Below, piece after piece: positions 40,401 to 51,632 of a stretch of 57,079 nt of DNA. The DNA lies in the NCBI GenBank assembly GCA_016779605.1, contig JADHNH010000008.1, positions 1 to 57,079 of the forward strand, in the 5' to 3' direction. The notes below the pieces were generated by a model. It had not been told where the DNA came from, did not search any database, and saw only the letters and a program-made list of their open reading frames with translations. The position numbers were made by a program, and so were the translations under genes. This DNA comes from Nevskia sp. Its GTDB lineage: Bacteria; Pseudomonadota; Gammaproteobacteria; Nevskiales; Nevskiaceae. Every line of letters begins with the position of its first letter. Position 1 is the stretch's first letter.

Positions 40401-41338
40401 TGACTGGGGTCAACCGCGAGCAGCCGATGCACCCGATCTACCACTACGCGCTGATCACCGACCGCGTGGAAGGCCTGATCCTGACCAACGTCGACACGCT
40501 GCAGGACGGCGAGCCGCGCAACAACTTCCTCACTCGCGCCCTCACCTACGACGCCGGCGGCCTGCTCAAGGGCGCGCGGCACCTGAGCATCGCCGGCGAC
40601 TGGGTCTACGTCGCGGCCGACGCCGGCATCGTCGTGCTCAACCTCGCCGACCCGCTCAAGCCGCGCGTGGTGTCGACCATCGCCCTGCCGGACGTGCGCG
40701 CCACCGCTGTGCAGTTCCGCTACCTGTTCGCCGCCACGCGCGACGGCCTGCAGGTGGTGGACATCACCCATCCGGAAACGCCGCGCGTCGTTGCCGGCGC
40801 CCTGGTGCCGTTCAAGGATGCACGCCGTGTCTACGTCGCGCGCACCTACGCCTACGTCGCCGCCGGCCCGGAAGGTCTGGCCATCGTCGACGTGGAAAAG
40901 CCGGAGCAGCCCAGGCTGTACCAGAAGTACACCGCCGACGGCCGCATCGGCGACACCCAGGACGTGGTGATCGGCTCCACCAACGCCTCGCTGTTCGCCT
41001 ACGTGGCCGACGGCAGGAACGGGCTGTACGTGGTGCAGCTCACCGCGCCGGACACCCAGCCGAAGTTTTACGGCTTCTCGCCGGTGCCGATGCCGCAGTG
41101 GATCGCCCACTACGCCAGCGGCGCGCCCGCGCTGTCGCTGTCGCGCGGGCTGGACCGCGACCGCGCGGTGGATGAGAGCGGCGGCCAGGTCGCCGTGTTC
41201 GGGCGCATCGGCTCGCGCCCGTTCAACGTCGAGGAAATGCAGCGGCTCTACCTGAATACGGACGGCTCGGCCTGGTTCGTCAGCGACCACGACCAGGACC
41301 CGCCGGCACCGGCGCTGGCCAAATCTGGCGTGCCCTGA
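37448..41338 (+). CDS. Large decahaem cytochrome c with LVIVD-repeat C-terminus
   Basis: A 1296-residue exported protein (GTG start; signal peptide to about residue 23). Ten CXXCH motifs start at C56, C78, C156, C328, C385, C521, C548, C701, C712 and C818. From about residue 915 to 1200 there are LVIVD-type repeats typical of surface beta-propellers (GIVVLNLADPLKPRVVST, GLQVVDITHPETPRVV, GLAIVDVEKPEQP). Follows the barrel gene by 12 bp and ends the operon. It could be the periplasmic or outer-surface terminal reductase. Note the frame contains no lipobox, so attachment would depend on the barrel. Confidence 0.85.
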   Translation: MRPTLRLLIAAALGLAGLGAAHASEGEEPRDIQYVEAPPAPRVQTAQQADAKSDGCRSCHTRTDHASMHANPAVVLGCTDCHGGNAAVHLTAGAQPKDPAYRSALDQAHVQPRYPQAWDYPSSAKPHDSYTLLNREAPEFVRFVNPSDYRVVREACGACHLPVIEAAERSLMATGAMLWGGASYNNGILPFKQYVLGEAYTRDGLAAIVSDPAGTLDPNMAAKGVLSKLFPLPPWEVIPPGDVFRIFERGGRDISSLFPETGLPDSSGELQKLEEPGRPDFRQSNRGPGTGNRIAVPVINITKTRLNDPLMWFLGTNEQPGDYRSSGCAACHVVYANDRDPLHAGPYARFGNDGMSQSVDPTIPKNEAGHPLTHAFTRAIPTSQCMVCHMHQPNIFLNSMLGYTMWDYESDAPKMWPEQQRYPTDHEIRQINNRNPEEAAIRGKWSDPDFLKDVSKLNEGLKDTQFADYHGHGWNFRAIFKRDRKGDLLDKDGKIVADDDPHKFHKAVQLMSIHVEKGMQCADCHFGQDAHSNGHIYGEVAQAIEIDCQDCHGTVDNYPTLRTSGPAAPAPHCPDGAQLQPGTPLSPGNLPPPAVPTYVCAYPDGSRVPAPPAGNDLADMRTQDGRLRFEWINGELWQRSGVTPGLEWRVHLVKDSVTPGNKDYNAKAARAKLMSTDTRTFAWGGSVAPANRAHQDSKMLCVTCHSSWTTSCFGCHLPIQANWKTERHHFEGGESRNFATYNPQVVRDDFYMLGKHGEAKGYRIAPVRSSSALVLSSTNSSREHIYVQQPPVSAGGYSSQAFAPHYPHTERTVETKTCSDCHLSKANDNNAIVAQLLGLGTGFVNFVGYHAWVGLQGSLAAVQVTEWDEPQAVIGSYLHRYAYPDWFKAHVDRGRELPTAHTHRTGGPVGCLQLRGEYLYVAQGASGMQAYDVSAIGNKGVSEKIITAPFSPLGHDTHISSHDASCVALPTDQPISPLRNANPMMTGVNREQPMHPIYHYALITDRVEGLILTNVDTLQDGEPRNNFLTRALTYDAGGLLKGARHLSIAGDWVYVAADAGIVVLNLADPLKPRVVSTIALPDVRATAVQFRYLFAATRDGLQVVDITHPETPRVVAGALVPFKDARRVYVARTYAYVAAGPEGLAIVDVEKPEQPRLYQKYTADGRIGDTQDVVIGSTNASLFAYVADGRNGLYVVQLTAPDTQPKFYGFSPVPMPQWIAHYASGAPALSLSRGLDRDRAVDESGGQVAVFGRIGSRPFNVEEMQRLYLNTDGSAWFVSDHDQDPPAPALAKSGVP

Positions 41339-41398
41339 ACCCGGCCGCTCCCTGAGAGGATCGTACCGGCGGCCGGCCGGGACTTGGCGGTAAAGGTC

Positions 41399-41428
41399 GT
41401 AGGATGCGGTGAGCCCGCGAACCGCATC
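41399..41428 (+). repeat. REP palindrome, left of RAYT
   Basis: GTAGGATGCGGT, GAGCCCGCG, AACCGCATC: an imperfect palindrome with a GTAG-type head. The inverted copy at 42021-42050 differs at one base. Lies 61 bp after the decahaem gene. Confidence 0.85.
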
Positions 41429-41494
41429 AATCGCGTCAACGCTCGAGCGAATCGGCGAAAGCCATTTTGCGCACCACTACTGCAGGCCCCAAGT

Positions 41495-42022
41495 ATGACG
41501 AACTACCTGCGCCCTCGCGTGGCGGGTGGCTGCTACTTCTTCACCGTGGCCCTGGCGCAGCGCCGCTCCAGCATGCTGGTCGACCGCATCGATCTGCTGC
41601 GTGCTTGTTTCCGCCACACTCACCTGCAGCGCCCATTTACGATCGACGCCATCGTAGTCCTGCCGGACCACCTGCATTGCTTGTGGACTCTGCCGGAGAG
41701 CGATGCCGATTATTCGCATCGCTGGTCGCGGATCAAGGCGGCGTTCTCACGCGGCATCGAGCCCGGGGAACGTCGAAGCGAAAGCCGTATTCGGCGACAG
41801 GAACGCGGGATATGGCAACGCCGATTTTGGGAGCATGCAATTCGTGACGAGCGGGATTTTTCGGCTCACGTTGATTACATCCACATCAATCCAGTCAAGC
41901 ATGGCTTGGTCACCAGGGCGATCGACTGGCCATATTCCAGCATCCACCGCTATATGAAAGCCGGTCTATGCGATCCAGCTTGGGCCGCCGAGCCATTTGT
42001 CCTGGAAATGCCCCTCGAATGA
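41495..42022 (+). CDS. REP-associated tyrosine transposase (RAYT)
   Basis: A 175-residue Y1-type (IS200-like) transposase. The HUH motif is H59-L60-H61 in LPDHLHCLWTLP; the catalytic tyrosine is Y128 in HVDYIHINPVKHGLV. RAYTs bind and process REP palindromes and are usually single-copy domesticated genes. The ATG at 41495 gives the family N-terminus MTNYLRPRVAGGCYFFTVAL. Inverted REPs flank it on both sides and the stop codon lies within the right one, as expected for this class. Confidence 0.92.
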   Translation: MTNYLRPRVAGGCYFFTVALAQRRSSMLVDRIDLLRACFRHTHLQRPFTIDAIVVLPDHLHCLWTLPESDADYSHRWSRIKAAFSRGIEPGERRSESRIRRQERGIWQRRFWEHAIRDERDFSAHVDYIHINPVKHGLVTRAIDWPYSSIHRYMKAGLCDPAWAAEPFVLEMPLE

Positions 42023-42050
42023 TGCGGTTCGCAGGCTCACCGCATCCTAC
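42021..42050 (-). repeat. REP palindrome, right of RAYT
   Basis: Inverted copy of the left REP, one C/T difference in 30 bp; begins within the RAYT stop codon. Together the two form a BIME-like unit around the transposase. Confidence 0.85.
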
Positions 42051-42095
42051 CGTGATCAGCAGCCGCAGAGCGGGTCGCGATCCGCCCTTTGCGCC

Positions 42096-43883
<1,788 letters not shown>

Positions 43884-43958
43884 TCAAGTCTCCGATGGCA
43901 GCAAGTGACCGCCGGCGGCCAATGCCGCCGGCGACACATAGGTTACAGGAACTCCAAG

Positions 43959-43984
43959 CCTAACATACGGTACCGTATGTTAGG
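43959..43984. promoter_or_regulatory. Perfect 26-bp palindromic operator
   Basis: Half site CCTAACATACGGT is followed directly by its exact complement, centre at 43971/43972. Size and symmetry suit a TetR-type dimer pair. On the minus strand it overlaps a possible -35 (TTAGGC, 17 bp before TATGTG) for the acyl-CoA dehydrogenase gene. No regulator gene is adjacent. Confidence 0.7.
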
Positions 43985-44017
43985 AAAGGGGCACGTCTGA
44001 CGCGATGCAGCACCCCT

Positions 44018-44405
44018 TGCCGGGCGTTCGGGACCAGAGGTGTGACATAGAGCCACTGACGCACGGGAATTTTTGTGCTGCAACGCGGCCATCCCTGGCG
44101 AGAACCTGCAGTTGCTCCAACCCCCGGCCCGGCCTTGCTCGGCTACGCTCCTGCTACGCCGGCAAGCCTGGGCTCGCCTTCCGTGGCGTGCCCGTTCCAC
44201 ATCGCATGGAGCTGCGCTCCATAAGCGCGATGCAGAACCCATGGCCGGGCGTTCGGATCAGAGCGAGTGACATTTAGTCACTGGCGCGCGGGAATCTTTG
44301 TGTTGCAACGCGGCCATCCCTGGCGAGAACCTGCAGTTGCTCCAACCCCCGGCCCGGCCATCCATGGCCGGGCGTTCGGATCAGAGCGAGTGACATTTAG
44401 TCACT
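44018..44405. repeat. Direct repeat array, about 119-bp unit
   Basis: Two near-identical copies (44018-44134 and 44241-44359) sharing GCGGCCATCCCTGGCGAGAA and flanking sequence, plus a partial third (44364-44405). A 106-bp spacer separates the first two. The array fills the 533-bp gap between the acyl-CoA dehydrogenase and SDR genes; apart from the operator and a terminal hairpin I see nothing else there. Confidence 0.85.
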
Positions 44406-44415
44406 CGCTCTGATC
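44379..44415. repeat. Perfect 16-bp inverted repeat after the SDR gene
   Basis: GATCAGAGCGAGTGAC (44379-44394), 5-base spacer, exact inverse (44400-44415), one base from the SDR stop. It may act as a transcript 3' end, but there is no T-run. Its left half is part of the direct-repeat unit. Confidence 0.75.
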
Positions 44416-44416
44416 C

Positions 44417-45223
44417 TCACCCCCCGCGCGCGAATTCCGGGTACAGCGTCATGCCGCCGTCGACGAACAGGGTCTGGCCGCTGACGTAATCGGAATCGTC
44501 CGAAGCCAGCCACACCACCGCCTTGCCGATATCCTCCGGCAGGCCGATACGGCCGTAGGGAATCAGCGTCAGCAGCGAACTGAGCGCCTCCGGGGTTTCC
44601 CAGGCCGCGCGGTTGATCGGCGTCTGGATGGCGCCCGGGGCCACCGAGTTGATGCGGATCTTCTGCGGCGCCAGCTCCTGCGCCAGGCTCTGCATGAGCA
44701 GCTTCACGCCGCCCTTGGAGGCCGCGTAGTTGACGTGCCCGGCCCAGGGAATGACCTCGTGCACCGAGGACATGCAGATGATCTTGCCCGCCGCGCGCGA
44801 GACCTCCGCGTTGATGCCGCGGCGGATGAACTCCTTCACCGCCAGGCTCGAGCACAGGAACATGCCGGTCAGGTTGATGCCGATGACCTTGTTCCACTGC
44901 TCCAGCGTCATGTCGACGAAGGCCGAGTCCTGCTGCAGGCCGGCGTTGTTGACCAGGATGTCGAGCGTGCCCCAGGCCGCGAACATCTGCTTGAACATCG
45001 CGCCGACCTCGTCCTCCCTGGACACGTCGGCCTTGATCGCCAGGGCCTTGCGGCCCAGCGCGGTGATCTGGCCCACCACCTTCTCGGCGCCGGCCGCGCT
45101 CGAGGCGTAGTTGACCACCACGTCGGCGCCGGCGGCGGCCAGCGCCATCGCAACCCCGGCGCCGATGCCCGAACTGGCGCCCGTGACCAGCGCCTTTTGC
45201 CCTTTCAACGGTTGGTACGTCAT
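44417..45223 (-). CDS. Short-chain dehydrogenase, glucose 1-dehydrogenase type
   Basis: A 268-residue classical SDR. Cofactor motif TGASSGIGAGVA at residues 14-25, NNAG, catalytic Ser/Tyr/Lys in CMSSVHEVIPWAGHVNYAASKGG (split here: SSVHEVIPW then NYAASKG), and C-terminal SGQTLFVDGGMTLYPEF. The SSVHEVIPW segment and ending are typical of Bacillus-type glucose 1-dehydrogenase. It is third in the minus-strand aquaporin-glycosidase-SDR set, so glucose released by the glycosidase is a plausible substrate; that is inference. Confidence 0.85.
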   Translation of the reverse strand: MTYQPLKGQKALVTGASSGIGAGVAMALAAAGADVVVNYASSAAGAEKVVGQITALGRKALAIKADVSREDEVGAMFKQMFAAWGTLDILVNNAGLQQDSAFVDMTLEQWNKVIGINLTGMFLCSSLAVKEFIRRGINAEVSRAAGKIICMSSVHEVIPWAGHVNYAASKGGVKLLMQSLAQELAPQKIRINSVAPGAIQTPINRAAWETPEALSSLLTLIPYGRIGLPEDIGKAVVWLASDDSDYVSGQTLFVDGGMTLYPEFARGG

Positions 45224-45310
45224 TGCACTTTTTCTCCTGGTTCGCCGCCGCGCCCGGCAGCCCGGTGGTGATGTGCGCGATTGCGCGAATGAAACCCGAT
45301 CAAGCCCGTC

Positions 45311-47980
<2,670 letters not shown>

Positions 47981-48045
47981 TACACACCCCCCATTCCGTT
48001 GATGTTTGTGTGCCCGCCGCCGATGCCTGGCGCTGCGGCCGTGCC

Positions 48046-49176
48046 TCAGGTGAGCATGCCGGTCCCCGCCTGGCCCAGGTCGAGCTTGCGGTCCGCAAGA
48101 TCGATGCGCTCGCAGAGCTGCCGCAGCAGCCGCATGGTTTCGGTCGGATGCTCGGCAATCACGTGCGCGAAGTTTTCCACCGTGACTTCCCGCAACTCCG
48201 AATCCTGTGCCGCCACCACGGTCGCCGAACGCGGCAGCCCCAGCAGCAGCGCCATTTCCCCGACCCAGTCGCCCGGGCCGAGCAAGGCTAGCACCTGCTC
48301 GGCGCCGTCGCTGCCGCGCCGCCGCACCTCCAGCGTGCCGCGCTCGATCACGTAGGCCTTGTCGGCGACTTCGCCCTGGCGCAGCACCACCGTGCCGGCG
48401 GCGACGCGCGTGTAGACGCAGTCGGTGAAGATGCACTTGTAGCGCTCGGTGTGAAACAGCTTGGCGCAGCCGGCGCGCTGGTCGCGGCCGAAAAAATGCG
48501 AAAACAGCGCGACCGCCGCCAGGGCGCCCAGCAGCGGCCCCAGCAGGTACAGCCACTGGTCGGCATACGCATGCATCAGCATGGCCGGCGCCAGGCTGCG
48601 CGCCGGATTCAGGCTGGTGCCCGACACCGGCGCCTCGACGAACACCAGGAAGGCCACCAGGCCGCCGGCCAGGTACGGCGTCCGGCGCGCGAAGCGCTGG
48701 TCGTTGACGCAATAGACGATGAGGAAGACCAGCAGGAACGTGATCAGCACCTCGGCGAAGAAGGCGGTGGCCACCGAATAGCCCTCCCCCGGCAGCGTCA
48801 GCCCGAGCTGCACGCTGCGCGCGGCCGAGCCCGCCACCGCGGCGACCACGCAGACGCCGAGCAAGGCGCCCAGCACCTGGCTTAAGACATAGGCGAAGGC
48901 ATCGGCAGTGGAAACCTGGCCCTTCCACCAGAACGCGAAGGTCACGGCCGGATTCAGGTGGCCGCCGCTGCGCTGGCCCAGCGGCGAAAGCACCACCGCG
49001 GTGCCGCCGGAGGCGAACAGGATGCCGGTGAGCAGGCGCCGCAAGCTGTCCGAGGGGATCAGCTCGCGCATCACCGAACCTTGCGACCACATCAGGGTCA
49101 CCGCGCCGATGCCGACGGCCATCATGATCGCGGTGCCGAGAAACTCGGCGAGGTACTCCGGCAAATGCGCTTTCAT
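48046..49176 (-). CDS. Aquaporin fused to a cyclic-nucleotide-binding domain
   Basis: A 376-residue fusion. Residues 1-230 are a MIP channel with six helices and both pore motifs: HLNPAVTF (NPA 75-77) and GTSLNPARS (NPA 190-192). Residues about 240-375 form a cyclic-nucleotide-binding domain with [20 protein letters not shown] and the cassette [16 protein letters not shown]. The usual MIP is about 230-280 residues with no such domain, so a gated channel is suggested. First of three minus-strand genes; 65 bp precede the glycosidase. Confidence 0.88.
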   Translation of the reverse strand: MKAHLPEYLAEFLGTAIMMAVGIGAVTLMWSQGSVMRELIPSDSLRRLLTGILFASGGTAVVLSPLGQRSGGHLNPAVTFAFWWKGQVSTADAFAYVLSQVLGALLGVCVVAAVAGSAARSVQLGLTLPGEGYSVATAFFAEVLITFLLVFLIVYCVNDQRFARRTPYLAGGLVAFLVFVEAPVSGTSLNPARSLAPAMLMHAYADQWLYLLGPLLGALAAVALFSHFFGRDQRAGCAKLFHTERYKCIFTDCVYTRVAAGTVVLRQGEVADKAYVIERGTLEVRRRGSDGAEQVLALLGPGDWVGEMALLLGLPRSATVVAAQDSELREVTVENFAHVIAEHPTETMRLLRQLCERIDLADRKLDLGQAGTGMLT

Positions 49177-49454
49177 AGCGGGATTTTTTCTGCCTCACGC
49201 GGGGCCTGCCGCCCGGAGATGCGCCTGGCGGGACAATGCAAGATTCAAACCCCGCCCGGTCCCGGCACCGGCCGTTGCCGCGGCCGCACCGCGCCCCCGC
49301 TGCCGATCCGGCATGAACCCCATTGGCAGGCAGGATACACCTGGCAGTCGGCGAAAGGGGTTACGCCGCGCCGATTGTTATGCGATAAGGACGCACCACC
49401 GTCTGGCGCAAGCCCGCAGATGCCGCGGGCCTGTGGCCCCAACCGGACCGCGAC

Positions 49455-49835
49455 ATGCACAAGAGCAGGCTGGCCGGCTTCATCATCGACTGCAACACGC
49501 CCGACCTGCCGGCGGCGGCAAGGTTCTGGGGCGGCGCCCTGGGCATGGCGGTGCGCCCGCTGCCCGGGGCGGAGGGCGAAAGGTACGTCGCGCTGGACGA
49601 ACCGGCCGGCCGGCTGCACGTCGAGGTTCAGTCGGTCGGCCATCCCAGCCGCGTTCACCTGGACATCGAGACCGACGACGTCGAGGCCGAGGTGCGCCGG
49701 CTCGAGGCGCTCGGCGCCAAACGGATCGACCCGGTCCACGCCTGGTTGGTGATGGAGGCCCCGACCGGCCAGCGCTTCTGCGTCGTGCGCGCGCGATCCG
49801 CGCTGGACGACGGCACCGCCACGGCCTGGCCTTGA
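49455..49835 (+). CDS. VOC family protein
   Basis: A 126-residue single-domain vicinal-oxygen-chelate protein (glyoxalase/bleomycin-resistance fold). AGFIIDCNTPDLPAAARFW at the N-terminus and RVHLDIETDDVEAEVRRLEA in the middle are typical of uncharacterised members. The reaction cannot be assigned. It is followed 52 bp later by ltaE. Confidence 0.85.
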   Translation: MHKSRLAGFIIDCNTPDLPAAARFWGGALGMAVRPLPGAEGERYVALDEPAGRLHVEVQSVGHPSRVHLDIETDDVEAEVRRLEALGAKRIDPVHAWLVMEAPTGQRFCVVRARSALDDGTATAWP

Positions 49836-49887
49836 CCGCGCAGCCCGTGCAATTCAAGCGCCTGGCGTCCCGGCTACACTCGTCCGC

Positions 49888-50925
49888 ATGAGCCAGCAAG
49901 CCTCCGCCCCGCCGCCCGCCGTCGACCTGCGCAGCGACACCGTCACCCGCCCCACCCCCGGCATGCTGCGCGCCATGGTGGAAGCGCCGGTCGGCGACGA
50001 CGTCTGGGGCGACGATCCGACGGTCAACCGGTTGCAGGCGGTGGTGGCCGAGCGCACCGGCAAGGAGGCGGGCCTGTTCTTCCCCACCGGCACCCAGGCC
50101 AACCTTGCCGCGCTCATGGCGCACTGCGAGCGCGGCGACGAATACCTGGTCGGCCAGCAGGCGCACACCTACAAGTACGAAGGCGGCGGCGCGGCGGTGC
50201 TGGGCAGCATCCAGCCGCAGCCGATCGACAACGCCGCCGACGGCTCCCTGCCCCTGGACAAGCTGGCCGCGGCGGTCAAGCCGCTGGACGACCACTTTCC
50301 GCGCACGCGGCTGCTGTGCCTGGAGAACACCATCGGCGGCAAGGTGCTGCCAGCGGCCTACGTGGAGCAGGCGACCGCCTTTGCGCGCGGCCGCGGCCTG
50401 GCCACCCACCTGGACGGCGCCCGCGCCTGCAACGCGGCGGTGGCCTCCGGCGTCGCACTGGAGCAAGTCTGCGCACCATTCGACTCGGTGTCGCTGTGCT
50501 TTTCCAAGGGACTGGGCACGCCGGTAGGCACCGTCCTGGTCGGGCCGCGCGCGCTGCTACAGCGCGCGCACCGCTGGCGCAAGGTGCTGGGCGGCGGCAT
50601 GCGGCAAGCCGGCATCCTGGCGGCAGCCTGCCTGTACGCGCTGGAGCATCACTACGAGCGCCTGGCGCAGGACCACGTCAACGCCGCACGGCTGGCGGCG
50701 GGACTGCGCGGCGTGGCCGCAATCGAGATCCTCGCCCAGGACACCAACATGGTGTTCGCGCAGGTGCCCGCCGCGCATTGCGCCGGCCTGGAAGGCTTCC
50801 TGAAAGCACGCGGTATCCTCGCCCAGATCGGCCCGGTCACGCGGCTGGTCACGCACCTCGACGTGAGCAGCGCCGGCGTGGACGCCTGCGTGGAAGCGGT
50901 GCGGGATTACTTCTCGGCGCGCTGA
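49888..50925 (+). CDS. ltaE: Low-specificity L-threonine aldolase
   Basis: A 345-residue fold-type I PLP enzyme cleaving L-threonine/allo-threonine to glycine and acetaldehyde. [19 protein letters not shown] at the start, [15 protein letters not shown], and the PLP lysine in [17 protein letters not shown] are diagnostic. Ends tail-to-tail over the last 19 bp of tsaB. Confidence 0.93.
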   Translation: MSQQASAPPPAVDLRSDTVTRPTPGMLRAMVEAPVGDDVWGDDPTVNRLQAVVAERTGKEAGLFFPTGTQANLAALMAHCERGDEYLVGQQAHTYKYEGGGAAVLGSIQPQPIDNAADGSLPLDKLAAAVKPLDDHFPRTRLLCLENTIGGKVLPAAYVEQATAFARGRGLATHLDGARACNAAVASGVALEQVCAPFDSVSLCFSKGLGTPVGTVLVGPRALLQRAHRWRKVLGGGMRQAGILAAACLYALEHHYERLAQDHVNAARLAAGLRGVAAIEILAQDTNMVFAQVPAAHCAGLEGFLKARGILAQIGPVTRLVTHLDVSSAGVDACVEAVRDYFSAR

Positions 50926-51632
50926 GCGCCGCGCGCGGCATCGCGCGCGGCCTGCTGCTCGGCCGCGGTCAAGGCCACCCGGTCGCGCAGGTAAAGCGGC
51001 TGCAGGGCAGCGGCCGGCAAGCCGCGGCCGGCGGCGAACTCGCGCACGGTCAGGCGCAAGGCGTCGGCCGCATGCGGCTGGGCTTCGCCGTCCACGCCCA
51101 GCAGCTGCGCTGCGGTGCTGGCGGCGAGCAGATCGGCATAAGCCTTCCAGCCGCTGCCGACGGCCGCGAACATCCCGCCGCCGACCGGCGGCACTTGCGC
51201 CGGCGGCAGCACCGCGTCCGGGCACCGCGCCCGCGCCACGCCGTCCGCAGATTCGTACACGCCGAAATAGACCTCGCGCATGCGTGCGTCGATTGCCGGC
51301 AGCACCGCCGGCGCGCCGCGGTCAAGCGCAGATTGGGCCAACATCGCCAGCGACGACACCGGCAGCACCGGGCGGTCCAGCGCCTGGGCGAACCCCTTGA
51401 CGAAGGCCACGCCCACGCGCACGCCGGCGAAGCTGCCGGGGCCCGCGCTGGCGGCGATGCCGTCGATCTGCGCCGCCGCCACGCCGCACTCGGCCAGCAG
51501 CGCCTGCACCATGCGCGGCAGCAGTTGCGAGTGCTCGCGCCCGGCGGCCTCGAACCGCTCGCGGATTTCGCCGTCGAGCCACAGCGCCGCCGAGCAGGAC
51601 TCGGTGGCCGTGCCCACCGCCAGGATCTTCAT
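50907..51632 (-). CDS. tsaB: tRNA threonylcarbamoyladenosine protein TsaB
   Basis: A 241-residue ASKHA-fold scaffold of the TsaBDE complex that makes t6A37 in ANN-decoding tRNAs. Begins MKILAVGTATESCSAALWLD; GPGSFAGVRVGVAFVKG is the family signature. The start overlaps the yoaA stop (ATGA). Family length about 230, so complete. Confidence 0.93.
   Translation of the reverse strand: MKILAVGTATESCSAALWLDGEIRERFEAAGREHSQLLPRMVQALLAECGVAAAQIDGIAASAGPGSFAGVRVGVAFVKGFAQALDRPVLPVSSLAMLAQSALDRGAPAVLPAIDARMREVYFGVYESADGVARARCPDAVLPPAQVPPVGGGMFAAVGSGWKAYADLLAASTAAQLLGVDGEAQPHAADALRLTVREFAAGRGLPAAALQPLYLRDRVALTAAEQQAARDAARGAQRAEK

Noticed and set aside
36575-41290. 1571-codon minus-strand open frame opposite the decahaem gene
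   Set aside because: Same antisense artefact; haem motifs and propeller repeats support the plus strand only.
41399-42050. Intact insertion sequence around the RAYT
   Set aside because: RAYTs are domesticated; flanking palindromes are REPs, not IS ends, and no target duplication is seen.
44379-44415. Rho-independent terminator of the SDR gene
   Set aside because: Stem is perfect but no U-tract follows on either strand.
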